From a virus, in the IMG/VR virus record IMGVR_UViG_3300042863_001365, positions 1 to 59,114 of that record: a stretch of DNA of 59,114 bases; one strand, 5' to 3'. The notes under the pieces were generated by a model. The model was not told the origin of the DNA. It saw nothing but the letters and a program-made list of their open reading frames with translations, and did no database searches. The translations under genes were made by a program, and so were the position numbers. Position 1 is the stretch's first letter; every line of letters starts with the position of its first letter. This document shows positions 38,660 to 46,149 of this stretch, piece by piece.

Positions 38660-39118
38660 ATGAGTGGATGGCTACAAAAAGTTAGAAATAATATGAATAC
38701 CATCGTAGATGCAATTTCATATTATGAAAAAGAAATCTCAGAAGCAAGAAAAGATATTAGTTTAGCAGGAAATGTTGAAAGAAATGCCAGAGACATGCCC
38801 GGAATAGTTGAATATAGATTTTATCAATTACAAGAGATAGAATCTATACTAGAATATCTAAATATTGAATTGAGAAAAATGCGTAGTCATTCATTTAAAA
38901 AATTCTTGGAACATTATAATAAACAATTATCAAGCCGTGATGCTGAAAAATATATTGATGGTGAACCAAATATTGTAGACATGACACACCTAATAAATGA
39001 ATTTGCATTAGTGCGTAATAGTATGCAGGGAATTATAAAAGCACTTGAACAGAAATCATTTTCTATTAATAACATTATAAAATTACGAGCAGCAGGTCTC
39101 GAAAACATAGAACTATAA
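38660..39118 (+). CDS. uvsY: Recombination mediator UvsY
   Basis: 152 residues (T4 UvsY is 137). Mostly helical, with RFYQLQEIESILEYLNIEL in the middle and the C-terminal block VRNSMQGIIKALEQKSFSIN followed by IIKLRAAGLE, which matches the end of UvsY in T4 relatives. UvsY loads UvsX onto gp32-covered single-stranded DNA. Position between uvsX and other replication genes supports the call, though identity to T4 is low. Confidence 0.7.
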   Translation: MSGWLQKVRNNMNTIVDAISYYEKEISEARKDISLAGNVERNARDMPGIVEYRFYQLQEIESILEYLNIELRKMRSHSFKKFLEHYNKQLSSRDAEKYIDGEPNIVDMTHLINEFALVRNSMQGIIKALEQKSFSINNIIKLRAAGLENIEL

Positions 39119-39123
39119 ACTAG

Positions 39124-39153
39124 TTGACAACATACTCAGAATCGGTTTACAAT
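39124..39153 (+). promoter_or_regulatory. Sigma70-type promoter TTGACA-18-TACAAT
   Basis: Plus strand. The spacer contains GAATC (a GANTC site) but not the full YGAKTCG motif. It drives 39181..39957. Confidence 0.75.
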
Positions 39154-39180
39154 GTGTTAAGCCTGATTCTGGAGTATACT

Positions 39181-39957
39181 ATGACCTGCAAGACACCAAA
39201 CATCCCACATACGTTAAAAATGCCAATGCCGAATAACCCATTTCGGGTTATGGATCATGTTGGCGTTTTGGGACTGGATTATGTTCTTGGTATTTCTGAT
39301 GCAATTTATACGGTGCATGGATACAAACAGTTTGTAGATAATGCATCAGAAGTTATATCAGTAATATCTTCCCTTGTTAATAACAGAGGTACTTCTTATT
39401 GTGTCACTGATCCTGCTATCATGAAAGAACGTAGAGAATTCTTATCAAACGAATATGTGATGAAAACAATGGAAGGAAAACTATCACAGTTTGACTTATC
39501 ATTCATCAACATTTTGTCTGATGAAAAGTTTGACGAAATGATGCGAGCAAATCCGAATAAAATAACTTTGTCTAATAATAGTTTCAAATCATTGGCCGCA
39601 GCATTTCCAAAAGTATATAAAGAAACAAAAGAACGCACATATTTCAATGATGTGATCAGTGAGGTTGCATCAAAAAGTTCATATGTAGGCGACTTGAAAA
39701 GTCGTTATAATTTTAAACTTAAACTTTTATCAAAACGATTTGTGTCTGATAAGGGATTTTGGGTTGTCAATGCTCTTAACGAAGAAAAAGATATTGTTAC
39801 ATTTTTTGATGCAAAGGCAACATCTGATCCAACATGCGATTTATACAAAATTAAAGTAGGTGACATGTTTAAACTTAGAGGAACTGTAGTTAAGCACAAT
39901 TTCTCAACTTACACCAAATGTAAAGAAACACGGCTGTCTAGGATTGTTTATTCTTGA
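39181..39957 (+). CDS. Early protein sharing a C-terminal module with 5249..6403
   Basis: 258 residues. The start is the ATG after GGAGTATACT; an upstream in-frame reading runs through the promoter and is rejected. The helical N-terminal two thirds has no known motif. The last roughly 75 residues (RFVSDKGFWVVNALN, FFDAKATSD, VGDMFKLRGTVVKHNF, ETRLSRIVY) parallel the C-terminal module of the zinc-motif protein at 5249..6403. Early expression from a consensus promoter inside the otherwise late/replication strand is notable. Confidence 0.6.
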   Translation: MTCKTPNIPHTLKMPMPNNPFRVMDHVGVLGLDYVLGISDAIYTVHGYKQFVDNASEVISVISSLVNNRGTSYCVTDPAIMKERREFLSNEYVMKTMEGKLSQFDLSFINILSDEKFDEMMRANPNKITLSNNSFKSLAAAFPKVYKETKERTYFNDVISEVASKSSYVGDLKSRYNFKLKLLSKRFVSDKGFWVVNALNEEKDIVTFFDAKATSDPTCDLYKIKVGDMFKLRGTVVKHNFSTYTKCKETRLSRIVYS

Positions 39958-39982
39958 CATCCCACGATGATTCGCGTAATGT
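39954..39982 (+). promoter_or_regulatory. GcrA-motif promoter TTGACA-17-TAATGT
   Basis: Plus strand, with TGATTCGC in the spacer. It starts inside the stop region of 39181..39957 and drives the AAA+ gene. Confidence 0.8.
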
Positions 39983-40015
39983 CACTTCATGACCAAATGA
40001 AAGGGACACTACACT

Positions 40016-41050
40016 ATGACTAACAAAGTTCGAATCCATGATGGCCGTGTTCGTAACATCACCATCAAAAACATGACGTTTGGCCTGATCCAAGGTCTTA
40101 AGACTGGCAATTCTGGTTCGTGGATCACGGTTGACCCGCGTTCTGCTGAAGGAACTGGTTCTGATGCGATCAAGGCTCTTGGTGCAACGGTAATTCGTGT
40201 CAAGGTTGATACCAATACTTGTTTTGAAATCTTCGATACTGGTTCTACGCCTTCCGCAGAATCTGCGTTTGTCGAAGAAATCGAAGAAACTGATGATGAA
40301 ATCATGGAACGTCTTCGTGAACGGTTTGCAATCCTTGAAGAAATGACTGGTGCATGTGTTGATGGTACGATTCGCGGCATGGTTGTTGCAGGTCCGCCCG
40401 GTGTTGGCAAATCCTATGGCATTGAAAAAGTCATTGATATGGCCCATGTGTGCAGCACTATCGGAAACGGTGAAGCAAAGTTTGGCATGGAAAAGGGTGC
40501 GGCAACTCCGATTGGCCTTTACAAGATGATGTTTGAATATTCTTCTCCCGGTTCTGTCTTGGTTCTGGATGATTCGGATACCATCCTGTTCGATGATACG
40601 TCGTTGAACTTGCTGAAGGCTGCACTGGATAGTGGCAAGCGTCGTCGAATTTCGTGGCGGTCTGAAAGCCGTGCATTGGAAAATGCTGGTGTTCCCGATA
40701 GTTATGATTTTGAAGGATCGGTGATTTTTGTTACCAACCTCAAACTTGAAGCTGCACGGGGCAAGATTGGTGATCACATGCAAGCCCTTTTGTCTCGCTG
40801 CCATTATCTTGATCTGACTATCAATACTACCCGTGAAAAATTCCTTCGTTGTAAGCAAATCATTCAAGATGGTATGCTTGCTCGCTACGGGTTCAATGAA
40901 GAACAAAAAGATGAAATCTTGAATTATGTTTATGATAATCAGGATCGTCTGCGGGAATTGTCGCTTCGCATGGTTTCCAAGATTGCCGACCTGTATAAGA
41001 TGTCTCCTAAGCGGTGGAAGCAATTGGCGGAAAATACCTGCATCCGCTAA
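40016..41050 (+). CDS. AAA+ ATPase of alphaproteobacterial-phage type
   Basis: 344 residues. Walker A AGPPGVGKS near 125-133, Walker B SVLVLDDSDTILF near 180-192, and a sensor-like VIFVTNLKLEAA segment near 240. The first 100 residues are a beta-rich domain and an acidic linker. It is too unlike gp44 to be called clamp loader. The codons are GC-richer (GTT/CTT/CGT, many C-ending) than those of uvsX or uvsW on either side, consistent with later acquisition. Its promoter has the GcrA motif, so it is probably an early gene of unknown target. Confidence 0.8.
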   Translation: MTNKVRIHDGRVRNITIKNMTFGLIQGLKTGNSGSWITVDPRSAEGTGSDAIKALGATVIRVKVDTNTCFEIFDTGSTPSAESAFVEEIEETDDEIMERLRERFAILEEMTGACVDGTIRGMVVAGPPGVGKSYGIEKVIDMAHVCSTIGNGEAKFGMEKGAATPIGLYKMMFEYSSPGSVLVLDDSDTILFDDTSLNLLKAALDSGKRRRISWRSESRALENAGVPDSYDFEGSVIFVTNLKLEAARGKIGDHMQALLSRCHYLDLTINTTREKFLRCKQIIQDGMLARYGFNEEQKDEILNYVYDNQDRLRELSLRMVSKIADLYKMSPKRWKQLAENTCIR

Positions 41051-41056
41051 TACCGC

Positions 41057-41085
41057 TTGACTTCTGGCAAAACTAATGCTAATAT
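41057..41085 (+). promoter_or_regulatory. Sigma70-type promoter TTGACT-17-TAATAT
   Basis: Plus strand with extended ATGC before the -10. Transcription would start near 41092, inside the following hairpin, so the uvsW message may begin with part of that stem. Confidence 0.6.
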
Positions 41086-41086
41086 G

Positions 41087-41118
41087 TGGGGTAGCAAATA
41101 ACTGCTACCCCATTTTTT
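41087..41118 (+). terminator. Terminator of the AAA+ gene
   Basis: Perfect 9-bp stem TGGGGTAGC/GCTACCCCA followed by six T residues. It directly follows a promoter -10 box. Confidence 0.85.
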
Positions 41119-41160
41119 ATTTACAAATATGTGGCAAGGACAGGAATAACGAAAGTAATA

Positions 41161-42615
41161 ATGACAATAGCAAAAATAATATTAAAAAATGAAGTTGCTT
41201 GTAGTATAAATGGTTTAGACTTGGACACTAGAAAAAAATTATCAGAGAAATATAGTTTTTTTGTTCCTCATGCCAGATATTCCCCAAGTTTCAAATTAGG
41301 ACGTTGGGACGGTAAGATAAATTTCTTTTCTATAGGTGGAAGCACATATAATAATTTATTAGAAGAAATAGTTCCTGATCTGATCCAGAGCGGATACGAG
41401 GTAGACATAGAAGACAATCGGGTTGCCGCCAATATAGGCACACTAGAACCAGTTGAACGAAACACATTTGCCCATATAATTTGGCCCGAGGGACATCCCT
41501 TTGAAGGCAAACCAGTAGAACTACATGATCATCAGATAAATGCGATCAATCAATATCTAGAAAATCCACAATGTATTCAAGAATTAAGTACTAGTGCGGG
41601 AAAAACTATTATTACTGCTGCATTAAGTCAACGTATTGAGAAATATGGCAGAAGCATTGTAATTGTTCCCAACAAAAGTTTAGTTGAACAAACGTTGGCA
41701 GATTATGAAAACTTTGAATTAGATGTTGGTGTTTATTATGGCGACAGAAAAGATTTAGACAAAACTCATACGATATGCACTTGGCAAAGTCTAGAATCAC
41801 TTGAACGGCAGAAGCGGGATGAAAAGCGATCAGATGCAGTTGAAGAATTTGTTTCTGGTGTATGTTGCGTGATTGTGGATGAGGTTCACGGTGCTGATGC
41901 AGCGGCATTGAAGCGGTTATTATCTGGTCCTATGGCTAACATTCCGCTGCGATGGGGTTTAACTGGTACTATACCTAAAGACCAAGGATCACAAATGTCA
42001 ATCAAGGTAAATCTTGGTCCGATAGTAAACAAAGTAAAAGCATCTGATTTGCAAGAATTAGGAATTCTTTCTAGTTGTAATATAAATGTATTACAGACAC
42101 AAGAAAATATTATTTACAGTAATTACCAAAGTGAATTAAGCTTTTTGGTTACTGATCCTGTTCGACTAGATTGGATGGCAGAAAAGATCAAAGAAATATC
42201 ATGTAGTGGTAACACATTAGTTTTAGTTGATCGTATAAAAACTGGTGAAGAACTGGTTGCTAGAATAGAAGATAGTGTTTTCGTCAGTGGCGAGGTAAAG
42301 CAGAAGAAAAGAAAAGAAGAATATAAAGACATTAATTTAGGTGAAGGCAAAATATTAGTTGCAACATTCGGCGTAGCCGCAGTTGGCATTTCTATAACAA
42401 GATTACACAATGTAGTTTTGATAGAACCGGGAAAAAGTTTTGTAAGAGTAATTCAAAGTATTGGCAGAGGATTACGAAAAGGATTTGACAAAGATCATGT
42501 TAATATATGGGATGTTTGTGCAAATGCGAAATACAGTAAAAAACACCTTACTGAACGTAAAAGATTCTATTCAGACGCAGAATATCCTTTTACTATAAAG
42601 AAAATTTACAGATAA
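41161..42615 (+). CDS. uvsW: DNA helicase UvsW
   Basis: 484 residues (T4 UvsW is about 500). Superfamily 2 motifs: SAGKT near 145-149, the variant Walker B VDEVHGAD near 240, LTGT near 265, ATFGVAAVG near 412-420 and the arginine-finger motif QSIGRGLRK near 443. It reannealing-type remodels branched DNA and controls origin R-loops. A GTG at 41131 is possible as an alternative start, since the ribosome-binding site before 41161 is weak. Confidence 0.92.
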   Translation: MTIAKIILKNEVACSINGLDLDTRKKLSEKYSFFVPHARYSPSFKLGRWDGKINFFSIGGSTYNNLLEEIVPDLIQSGYEVDIEDNRVAANIGTLEPVERNTFAHIIWPEGHPFEGKPVELHDHQINAINQYLENPQCIQELSTSAGKTIITAALSQRIEKYGRSIVIVPNKSLVEQTLADYENFELDVGVYYGDRKDLDKTHTICTWQSLESLERQKRDEKRSDAVEEFVSGVCCVIVDEVHGADAAALKRLLSGPMANIPLRWGLTGTIPKDQGSQMSIKVNLGPIVNKVKASDLQELGILSSCNINVLQTQENIIYSNYQSELSFLVTDPVRLDWMAEKIKEISCSGNTLVLVDRIKTGEELVARIEDSVFVSGEVKQKKRKEEYKDINLGEGKILVATFGVAAVGISITRLHNVVLIEPGKSFVRVIQSIGRGLRKGFDKDHVNIWDVCANAKYSKKHLTERKRFYSDAEYPFTIKKIYR

Positions 42616-42630
42616 CAAAGGAGAAATAAA

Positions 42631-43131
42631 ATTAAAGTATTAACTTTAGAAAACACCACATTAGAAATAGATTATGTTCCTGAGCAAATAGATGATATAA
42701 GATATAGTGTGCTAGATTATAGCGATAAAAAGAATGCTGATTACATTTTTCAACCATTAGTATTCTTAGAAATATTTACATCACCAGCCGCAGTAATAAG
42801 TATTGGTCCACATGTAATAAAAGTTCCACTTGACTGGAGCATAATTATATGCGAAAGTGATGCAGGCGATCCAGAAGTAGTTCCTATTACTTCATTAAAT
42901 GATCGTGGTTTTAGTGCATTTTGCTTTAATCCGTTAACCGGATTTTTGCCAGACTTCATGGAAATCAAAATTCTAAACATATATAACGAAGTAAAATGGT
43001 ATATGCCGAAACTAAAACAAGGACATTTTTTATCAGTTCCGCTACAAGATAAAAATAATCCAATATGTGCATTTTTTATAAAAGAAACAGCAAAAGTTCC
43101 AGACGTATTGGACATAAGGGATTTATGGTGA
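42631..43131 (+). CDS. Conserved T4-like phage protein with an apparent ATT start codon
   Basis: The frame extends upstream of the first ATG (42709) and encodes KVLTLENTTLEIDYVPEQID, which looks fully protein-like. AAAGGAG stands seven bases before an ATT at 42631. Relatives in marine T4-like phages, as I remember them, begin MKVxTLxxxTLE. So the true start is most likely ATT, giving 166 residues. The body has FQPLVFLEIFTSPAAV, PLDWSIIICES and LTSLNDRGF-like blocks ending KETAKVPDVLDIRDLW. The function is unknown. Downstream gene overlaps. Confidence 0.75.
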   Translation: MKVLTLENTTLEIDYVPEQIDDIRYSVLDYSDKKNADYIFQPLVFLEIFTSPAAVISIGPHVIKVPLDWSIIICESDAGDPEVVPITSLNDRGFSAFCFNPLTGFLPDFMEIKILNIYNEVKWYMPKLKQGHFLSVPLQDKNNPICAFFIKETAKVPDVLDIRDLW

Positions 43132-43598
43132 CAATAGATAAATTAGATATTAAACAAGTATTGGGTGCAGTAGACAATAGAGATTTTGAATGGATCAATA
43201 CATTGTCTGATGAAGATAAAAAGAAATTATCAGTATGGCAAATAATGAGATTTGTTAGCAGTTGCGACTCTTCTAATAAAGAAATAACTCGCCATTATCT
43301 TCAAATGACTAATGATATTGTTAATACTCATTTCAATTCGTTGAGACTACATCCAGAGTTGCAATTTAGATTATTGCAAGTGTGTGGTATTGGATCAAAA
43401 CAATACCACGCATGGATTGCACCAACTAAAAAAGAAAAAAGTAACAAAGTAAAAAATTGGCTAGAAAGTCAGTTTCCAGAATATAACGATGATGAGATTG
43501 ATTTGTTGTTTAGAAATAATACAACAAATGAACTCAAATCATTTGCTATGGAAAAAGGACTACAAGATAAAGAAATATTAGATATATTTGGAAAGTAA
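43125..43598 (+). CDS. Possible clamp-loader small subunit (gp62-like)
   Basis: 157 residues starting MVTIDKLDIKQVLGAVDNRD, with ATG overlapping the previous TGA and AAGGGATTT before it. Blocks VWQIMRFVSSC, HYLQMTNDIVNTHFN, HPELQFRLLQVCGIGSKQYH and AWIAPTKK agree in order with proteins annotated as gp62 in T4-like marine phages, and loosely with T4 gp62 (187 residues). gp44 is not in the window, so the partner is elsewhere. It could be an unrelated conserved protein. Confidence 0.5.
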   Translation: MVTIDKLDIKQVLGAVDNRDFEWINTLSDEDKKKLSVWQIMRFVSSCDSSNKEITRHYLQMTNDIVNTHFNSLRLHPELQFRLLQVCGIGSKQYHAWIAPTKKEKSNKVKNWLESQFPEYNDDEIDLLFRNNTTNELKSFAMEKGLQDKEILDIFGK

Positions 43599-43599
43599 T

Positions 43600-44370
43600 A
43601 TGTATACCTGTGATAAATGTAGTAAATCTTTTACAAGAGAAGGATGGTTTAAGAAACATGTATGTGGTGATACCATTAAAGTCTCTAAAAAAATATCAGT
43701 TGAAACAGAAACGTTTGTGTGTGAATATTGTGATAAATCATTCACTCGTGAAGGATGGCTAGAACGCCATATGTGTGACAAGAAAAAAAGATTTTTTGAA
43801 AAAAATGATAAAAGTGTAATAGCTGGATTTGCTGCATTTAATTATTGGTATAAAATAGCAATGAATGCAAAAAAAGATAAAACATTTGAACAGTTCAACA
43901 GTAGCAGATACTACAAATCTTTTGTTAAGTTTGGAGAATACATAGTCACGTCTAAGATAACTGATTGGGAATCATATGTTAGATGGTTATCGCAAAATAA
44001 TACAAAATTGGAAGATTGGGCTAAAGATTCTATAGTAAACCAATTTTATATTATGCTAAACAAAATAGAATCTCCTGATCGTGCAGTTGAAAAATTTATA
44101 TTAGTTGCAGAAGATTGGGGAGATAAGACTGGATATCATTGGAGTGATTTCTGGGAGAAAGCAAATCCATATCTTATACTTGACTATATAAAAGAAGGAA
44201 AGATAAGTCCATGGATATTATTCTCATCAATTACTGCACAAGAATTCGTAGATAATTTACCAGACGAAATGGTTCATATTATTATAGAAAATGTAGACGT
44301 TGATTTTTGGAAAAAGAAAACTAAAAATAACAAGGAAGATGTAGAATGGATAAACCAATTACTGCCATAA
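43600..44370 (+). CDS. Protein with two C2H2 zinc fingers
   Basis: 256 residues. The start is the ATG after GGAAAGTAAT. Two near-identical fingers: YTCDKCSKSFTREGWFKKH (residues 2-20) and FVCEYCDKSFTREGWLERH (about 39-57), each closed by a Cys instead of the second His (CCHC). A helical domain follows (FAAFNYWYKIAMNA, YKSFVKFGEYIVTSKITDW, WSDFWEKANPYLILDYIKEG). The same architecture is conserved in T4-like cyanophages, where it is unassigned. DNA binding is likely from the fingers. A transcription or replication accessory role is inferred. Confidence 0.75.
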   Translation: MYTCDKCSKSFTREGWFKKHVCGDTIKVSKKISVETETFVCEYCDKSFTREGWLERHMCDKKKRFFEKNDKSVIAGFAAFNYWYKIAMNAKKDKTFEQFNSSRYYKSFVKFGEYIVTSKITDWESYVRWLSQNNTKLEDWAKDSIVNQFYIMLNKIESPDRAVEKFILVAEDWGDKTGYHWSDFWEKANPYLILDYIKEGKISPWILFSSITAQEFVDNLPDEMVHIIIENVDVDFWKKKTKNNKEDVEWINQLLP

Positions 44371-44939
44371 TATCAACTGATATTGATATTGATACACCAG
44401 ATAGAAATAGTTTACTAAATCTGTTTCCTCATACTCCTGCTATGATTATTCGTAACAATAGAAAGGTTAAACACAACACTGGTGTTTACTTTCATAAAGT
44501 TCCGGTTGATCCATATACCGGATATTGCAATGTGGACTATGAAACTGCAGAAGATTTAGGATTTTTTAAGTTAGATATTTTGAATTTGAATATTTATAAA
44601 TCAGTAAAAAATGAAGAACATCTATTAAAATTAATGAATACAGAACCAGTATGGGAACTATTATCTAGTGAAGAATTTTGTGATATGTTATTTCAATTAA
44701 AAGGACATCATGGCGTATGTGCAACAATGAAACCAAACTCCATAGAGCAGTTAGCTGCAGTTTTAGCCATGATACGACCATCAAAAAATTATTTAATTGG
44801 CAAAGATTGGGATACCATATTTGCAGAAGTATGGGTTCCACCAGAAGATGGAAGCTATTATTTTAAAGCATCCCATTCTATAAGTTATGCAATGACAGTG
44901 GTTGTTCATATGAATTTAATTTGCGAAGAAGTTATGTAG
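44346..44939 (+). CDS. Miniature DnaE-like protein (DNA polymerase III alpha relative)
   Basis: 197 residues. DLGFFKLDILNLNIYKSV resembles the LGLLKMDFLGLRTL segment of bacterial DnaE; MKPNSIEQLAAVLAMIRP resembles CKPTSIEDLAALNALYRP; FKASHSISYAMTVVVHMN resembles the DnaE block F-NKSHS-x-SYA. These lie in the same order but are far closer together than in the roughly 1,100-residue enzyme, and the catalytic PDxDxD aspartates are absent. It is therefore not a polymerase. It may mimic or bind host replisome parts, but that is inference. It overlaps its neighbours at both ends. Confidence 0.65.
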   Translation: MDKPITAIISTDIDIDTPDRNSLLNLFPHTPAMIIRNNRKVKHNTGVYFHKVPVDPYTGYCNVDYETAEDLGFFKLDILNLNIYKSVKNEEHLLKLMNTEPVWELLSSEEFCDMLFQLKGHHGVCATMKPNSIEQLAAVLAMIRPSKNYLIGKDWDTIFAEVWVPPEDGSYYFKASHSISYAMTVVVHMNLICEEVM

Positions 44940-45318
44940 TAGGTAATCTTCGTATAAGTTGTATGTTTCTTTTTTTACTTCTTTTAATCAATAAATTTCT
45001 TAAAGAAACTGAAGGACCATATAATATTTCAAAGTCCTTATTAGAAAAACTCATCAATGAATATTTAAATAATTCAAATCTTTTGCCCATTATAATATTA
45101 ATTGGTAAAAGTCGGTTGGTTTCCCACCACCATTCGCTTCCCAATTCTATGAACTTTAGTTTTTCTTCTTCTGTTTTAATTAAATGATAAACGTATATAC
45201 TTGTTACAGTTATATCAGTATTTTGTATAATACCGATATATTCATTTTTTCCACATTGGGCTACGCTTAGAAACGGAAATTTATCCGACAAAATTTTATA
45301 TTGTTCAATGTTAGACAT
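44932..45318 (-). CDS. Conserved T4-like phage hypothetical protein
   Basis: 128 residues on the minus strand among plus-strand genes. CGKNEYIGIIQNTDITVTSI, FIELGSEWWWETNRLLPINI and YGPSVSLRNLLIKRSKKRNI form a pattern known to me from cyanophage T4-like genomes, without a function. The end overlaps the mini-DnaE gene by eight bases. No clear own promoter was found. Confidence 0.65.
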   Translation of the reverse strand: MSNIEQYKILSDKFPFLSVAQCGKNEYIGIIQNTDITVTSIYVYHLIKTEEEKLKFIELGSEWWWETNRLLPINIIMGKRFELFKYSLMSFSNKDFEILYGPSVSLRNLLIKRSKKRNIQLIRRLPTT

Positions 45319-45338
45319 TATTGTTTTAAATTCCTTTT

Positions 45339-45346
45339 AATAAATA
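45339..45346 (+). promoter_or_regulatory. T4-type late promoter AATAAATA
   Basis: Plus strand, 21 bases before the virion protein gene at 45367. Confidence 0.5.
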
Positions 45347-45366
45347 TATCTTATAGGAGTATGCAC

Positions 45367-46140
45367 ATGGCACAACGAGAGATCGCATCTGGATTTATTT
45401 ATCCACAAACCGCAACTGTCTTAACTGGGACTACTAGATTTGGAAAAGATGCACATACACCTTTCCGCATATTGAAAGGTGTCGATACTAGTATTCAATT
45501 TTTTATAAAAAGCCAAAACGGTAAAAGTGTAAAGTTAAGAAATAAAACTTTTTTTGCAACTATAATCAAGGCAACCGATAAAGATATATTAGTTTCAAAA
45601 GAAATGAAAGTTGTCGATACAGAAAATGGAATAGCAAAATTAGTAATAACTGCAAATGATACTATACTATTTAACGTAGGATATTACGATCTTGTAATTC
45701 AGGTCAGAGAAGATTCTGGTGAAATAACACCTCTATATAATAATAGTACTTATCAACAAAAATATTCATTAGAATTGATGGATAATTATATAGATATTTC
45801 GCCAAATGTATATGAAGTAACTAATTTTTCATTGGATAATACATTCTATTATAGTGATAAAATCGCAGGAACTGCACAAAATCAAAGTACGTTTGGTGTT
45901 TCGACTATCGCAATATATGGAAATAATTATGTTGGTAAAGTTGGAGTAGAAGCTACACTTGAAAGCACTCCAACATATCGAAGCTGGTTCCCAATTGACT
46001 TGGACAGAGTTAAAGGAAAAGTAGAATATAACGGATTAACTGGCATTGAACCATATGTATTTGAAGGTAAGTTTTTTTGGATAAGATTTGTACTAAGCAA
46101 GACATCAGGAAGCATTGACAAAATTCTCTATTCATGCTAA
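45367..46140 (+). CDS. Probable virion structural protein (fibre/baseplate-upper type)
   Basis: 257 residues. Start set at the ATG after TAGGAGTATGCAC. Beta-rich throughout: SIQFFIKSQNGKSVKLRNKT, TIIKATDKDILVSKEMKVVD, VGYYDLVIQVREDSGEITPL, the pattern of Ig-like or BppU-like N-terminal modules in phage fibres and baseplates. A late promoter lies 21 bases upstream. The 3' end contains the promoter of the primase gene. The exact structure it belongs to is not readable. Confidence 0.6.
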   Translation: MAQREIASGFIYPQTATVLTGTTRFGKDAHTPFRILKGVDTSIQFFIKSQNGKSVKLRNKTFFATIIKATDKDILVSKEMKVVDTENGIAKLVITANDTILFNVGYYDLVIQVREDSGEITPLYNNSTYQQKYSLELMDNYIDISPNVYEVTNFSLDNTFYYSDKIAGTAQNQSTFGVSTIAIYGNNYVGKVGVEATLESTPTYRSWFPIDLDRVKGKVEYNGLTGIEPYVFEGKFFWIRFVLSKTSGSIDKILYSC

Positions 46141-46143
46141 TAT
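46115..46143 (+). promoter_or_regulatory. Sigma70-type promoter TTGACA-17-TAATAT
   Basis: Plus strand, extended ATGC before the -10. The box ends six bases before the primase ATG, so the predicted transcript starts at or next to the start codon. Located inside the end of the preceding gene. Confidence 0.8.
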
Positions 46144-46149
46144 CAGCCT

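Noticed and set aside
39124-39180. N-terminal extension of the 39181 gene from a TTG
   Set aside because: The extension overlaps a consensus promoter, while the ATG at 39181 has GGAG at the right distance.
39938-41023. Long minus-strand frame opposite the AAA+ gene
   Set aside because: The plus strand encodes intact Walker A and B motifs with promoter and terminator; the antisense frame has low-complexity composition and no ribosome-binding site.
39954-41118. gp44 clamp-loader ATPase
   Set aside because: The AAA+ protein has a different N-terminal domain and lacks clamp-loader-specific motifs such as the SRC arginine finger; its composition and promoter differ from core replication genes.
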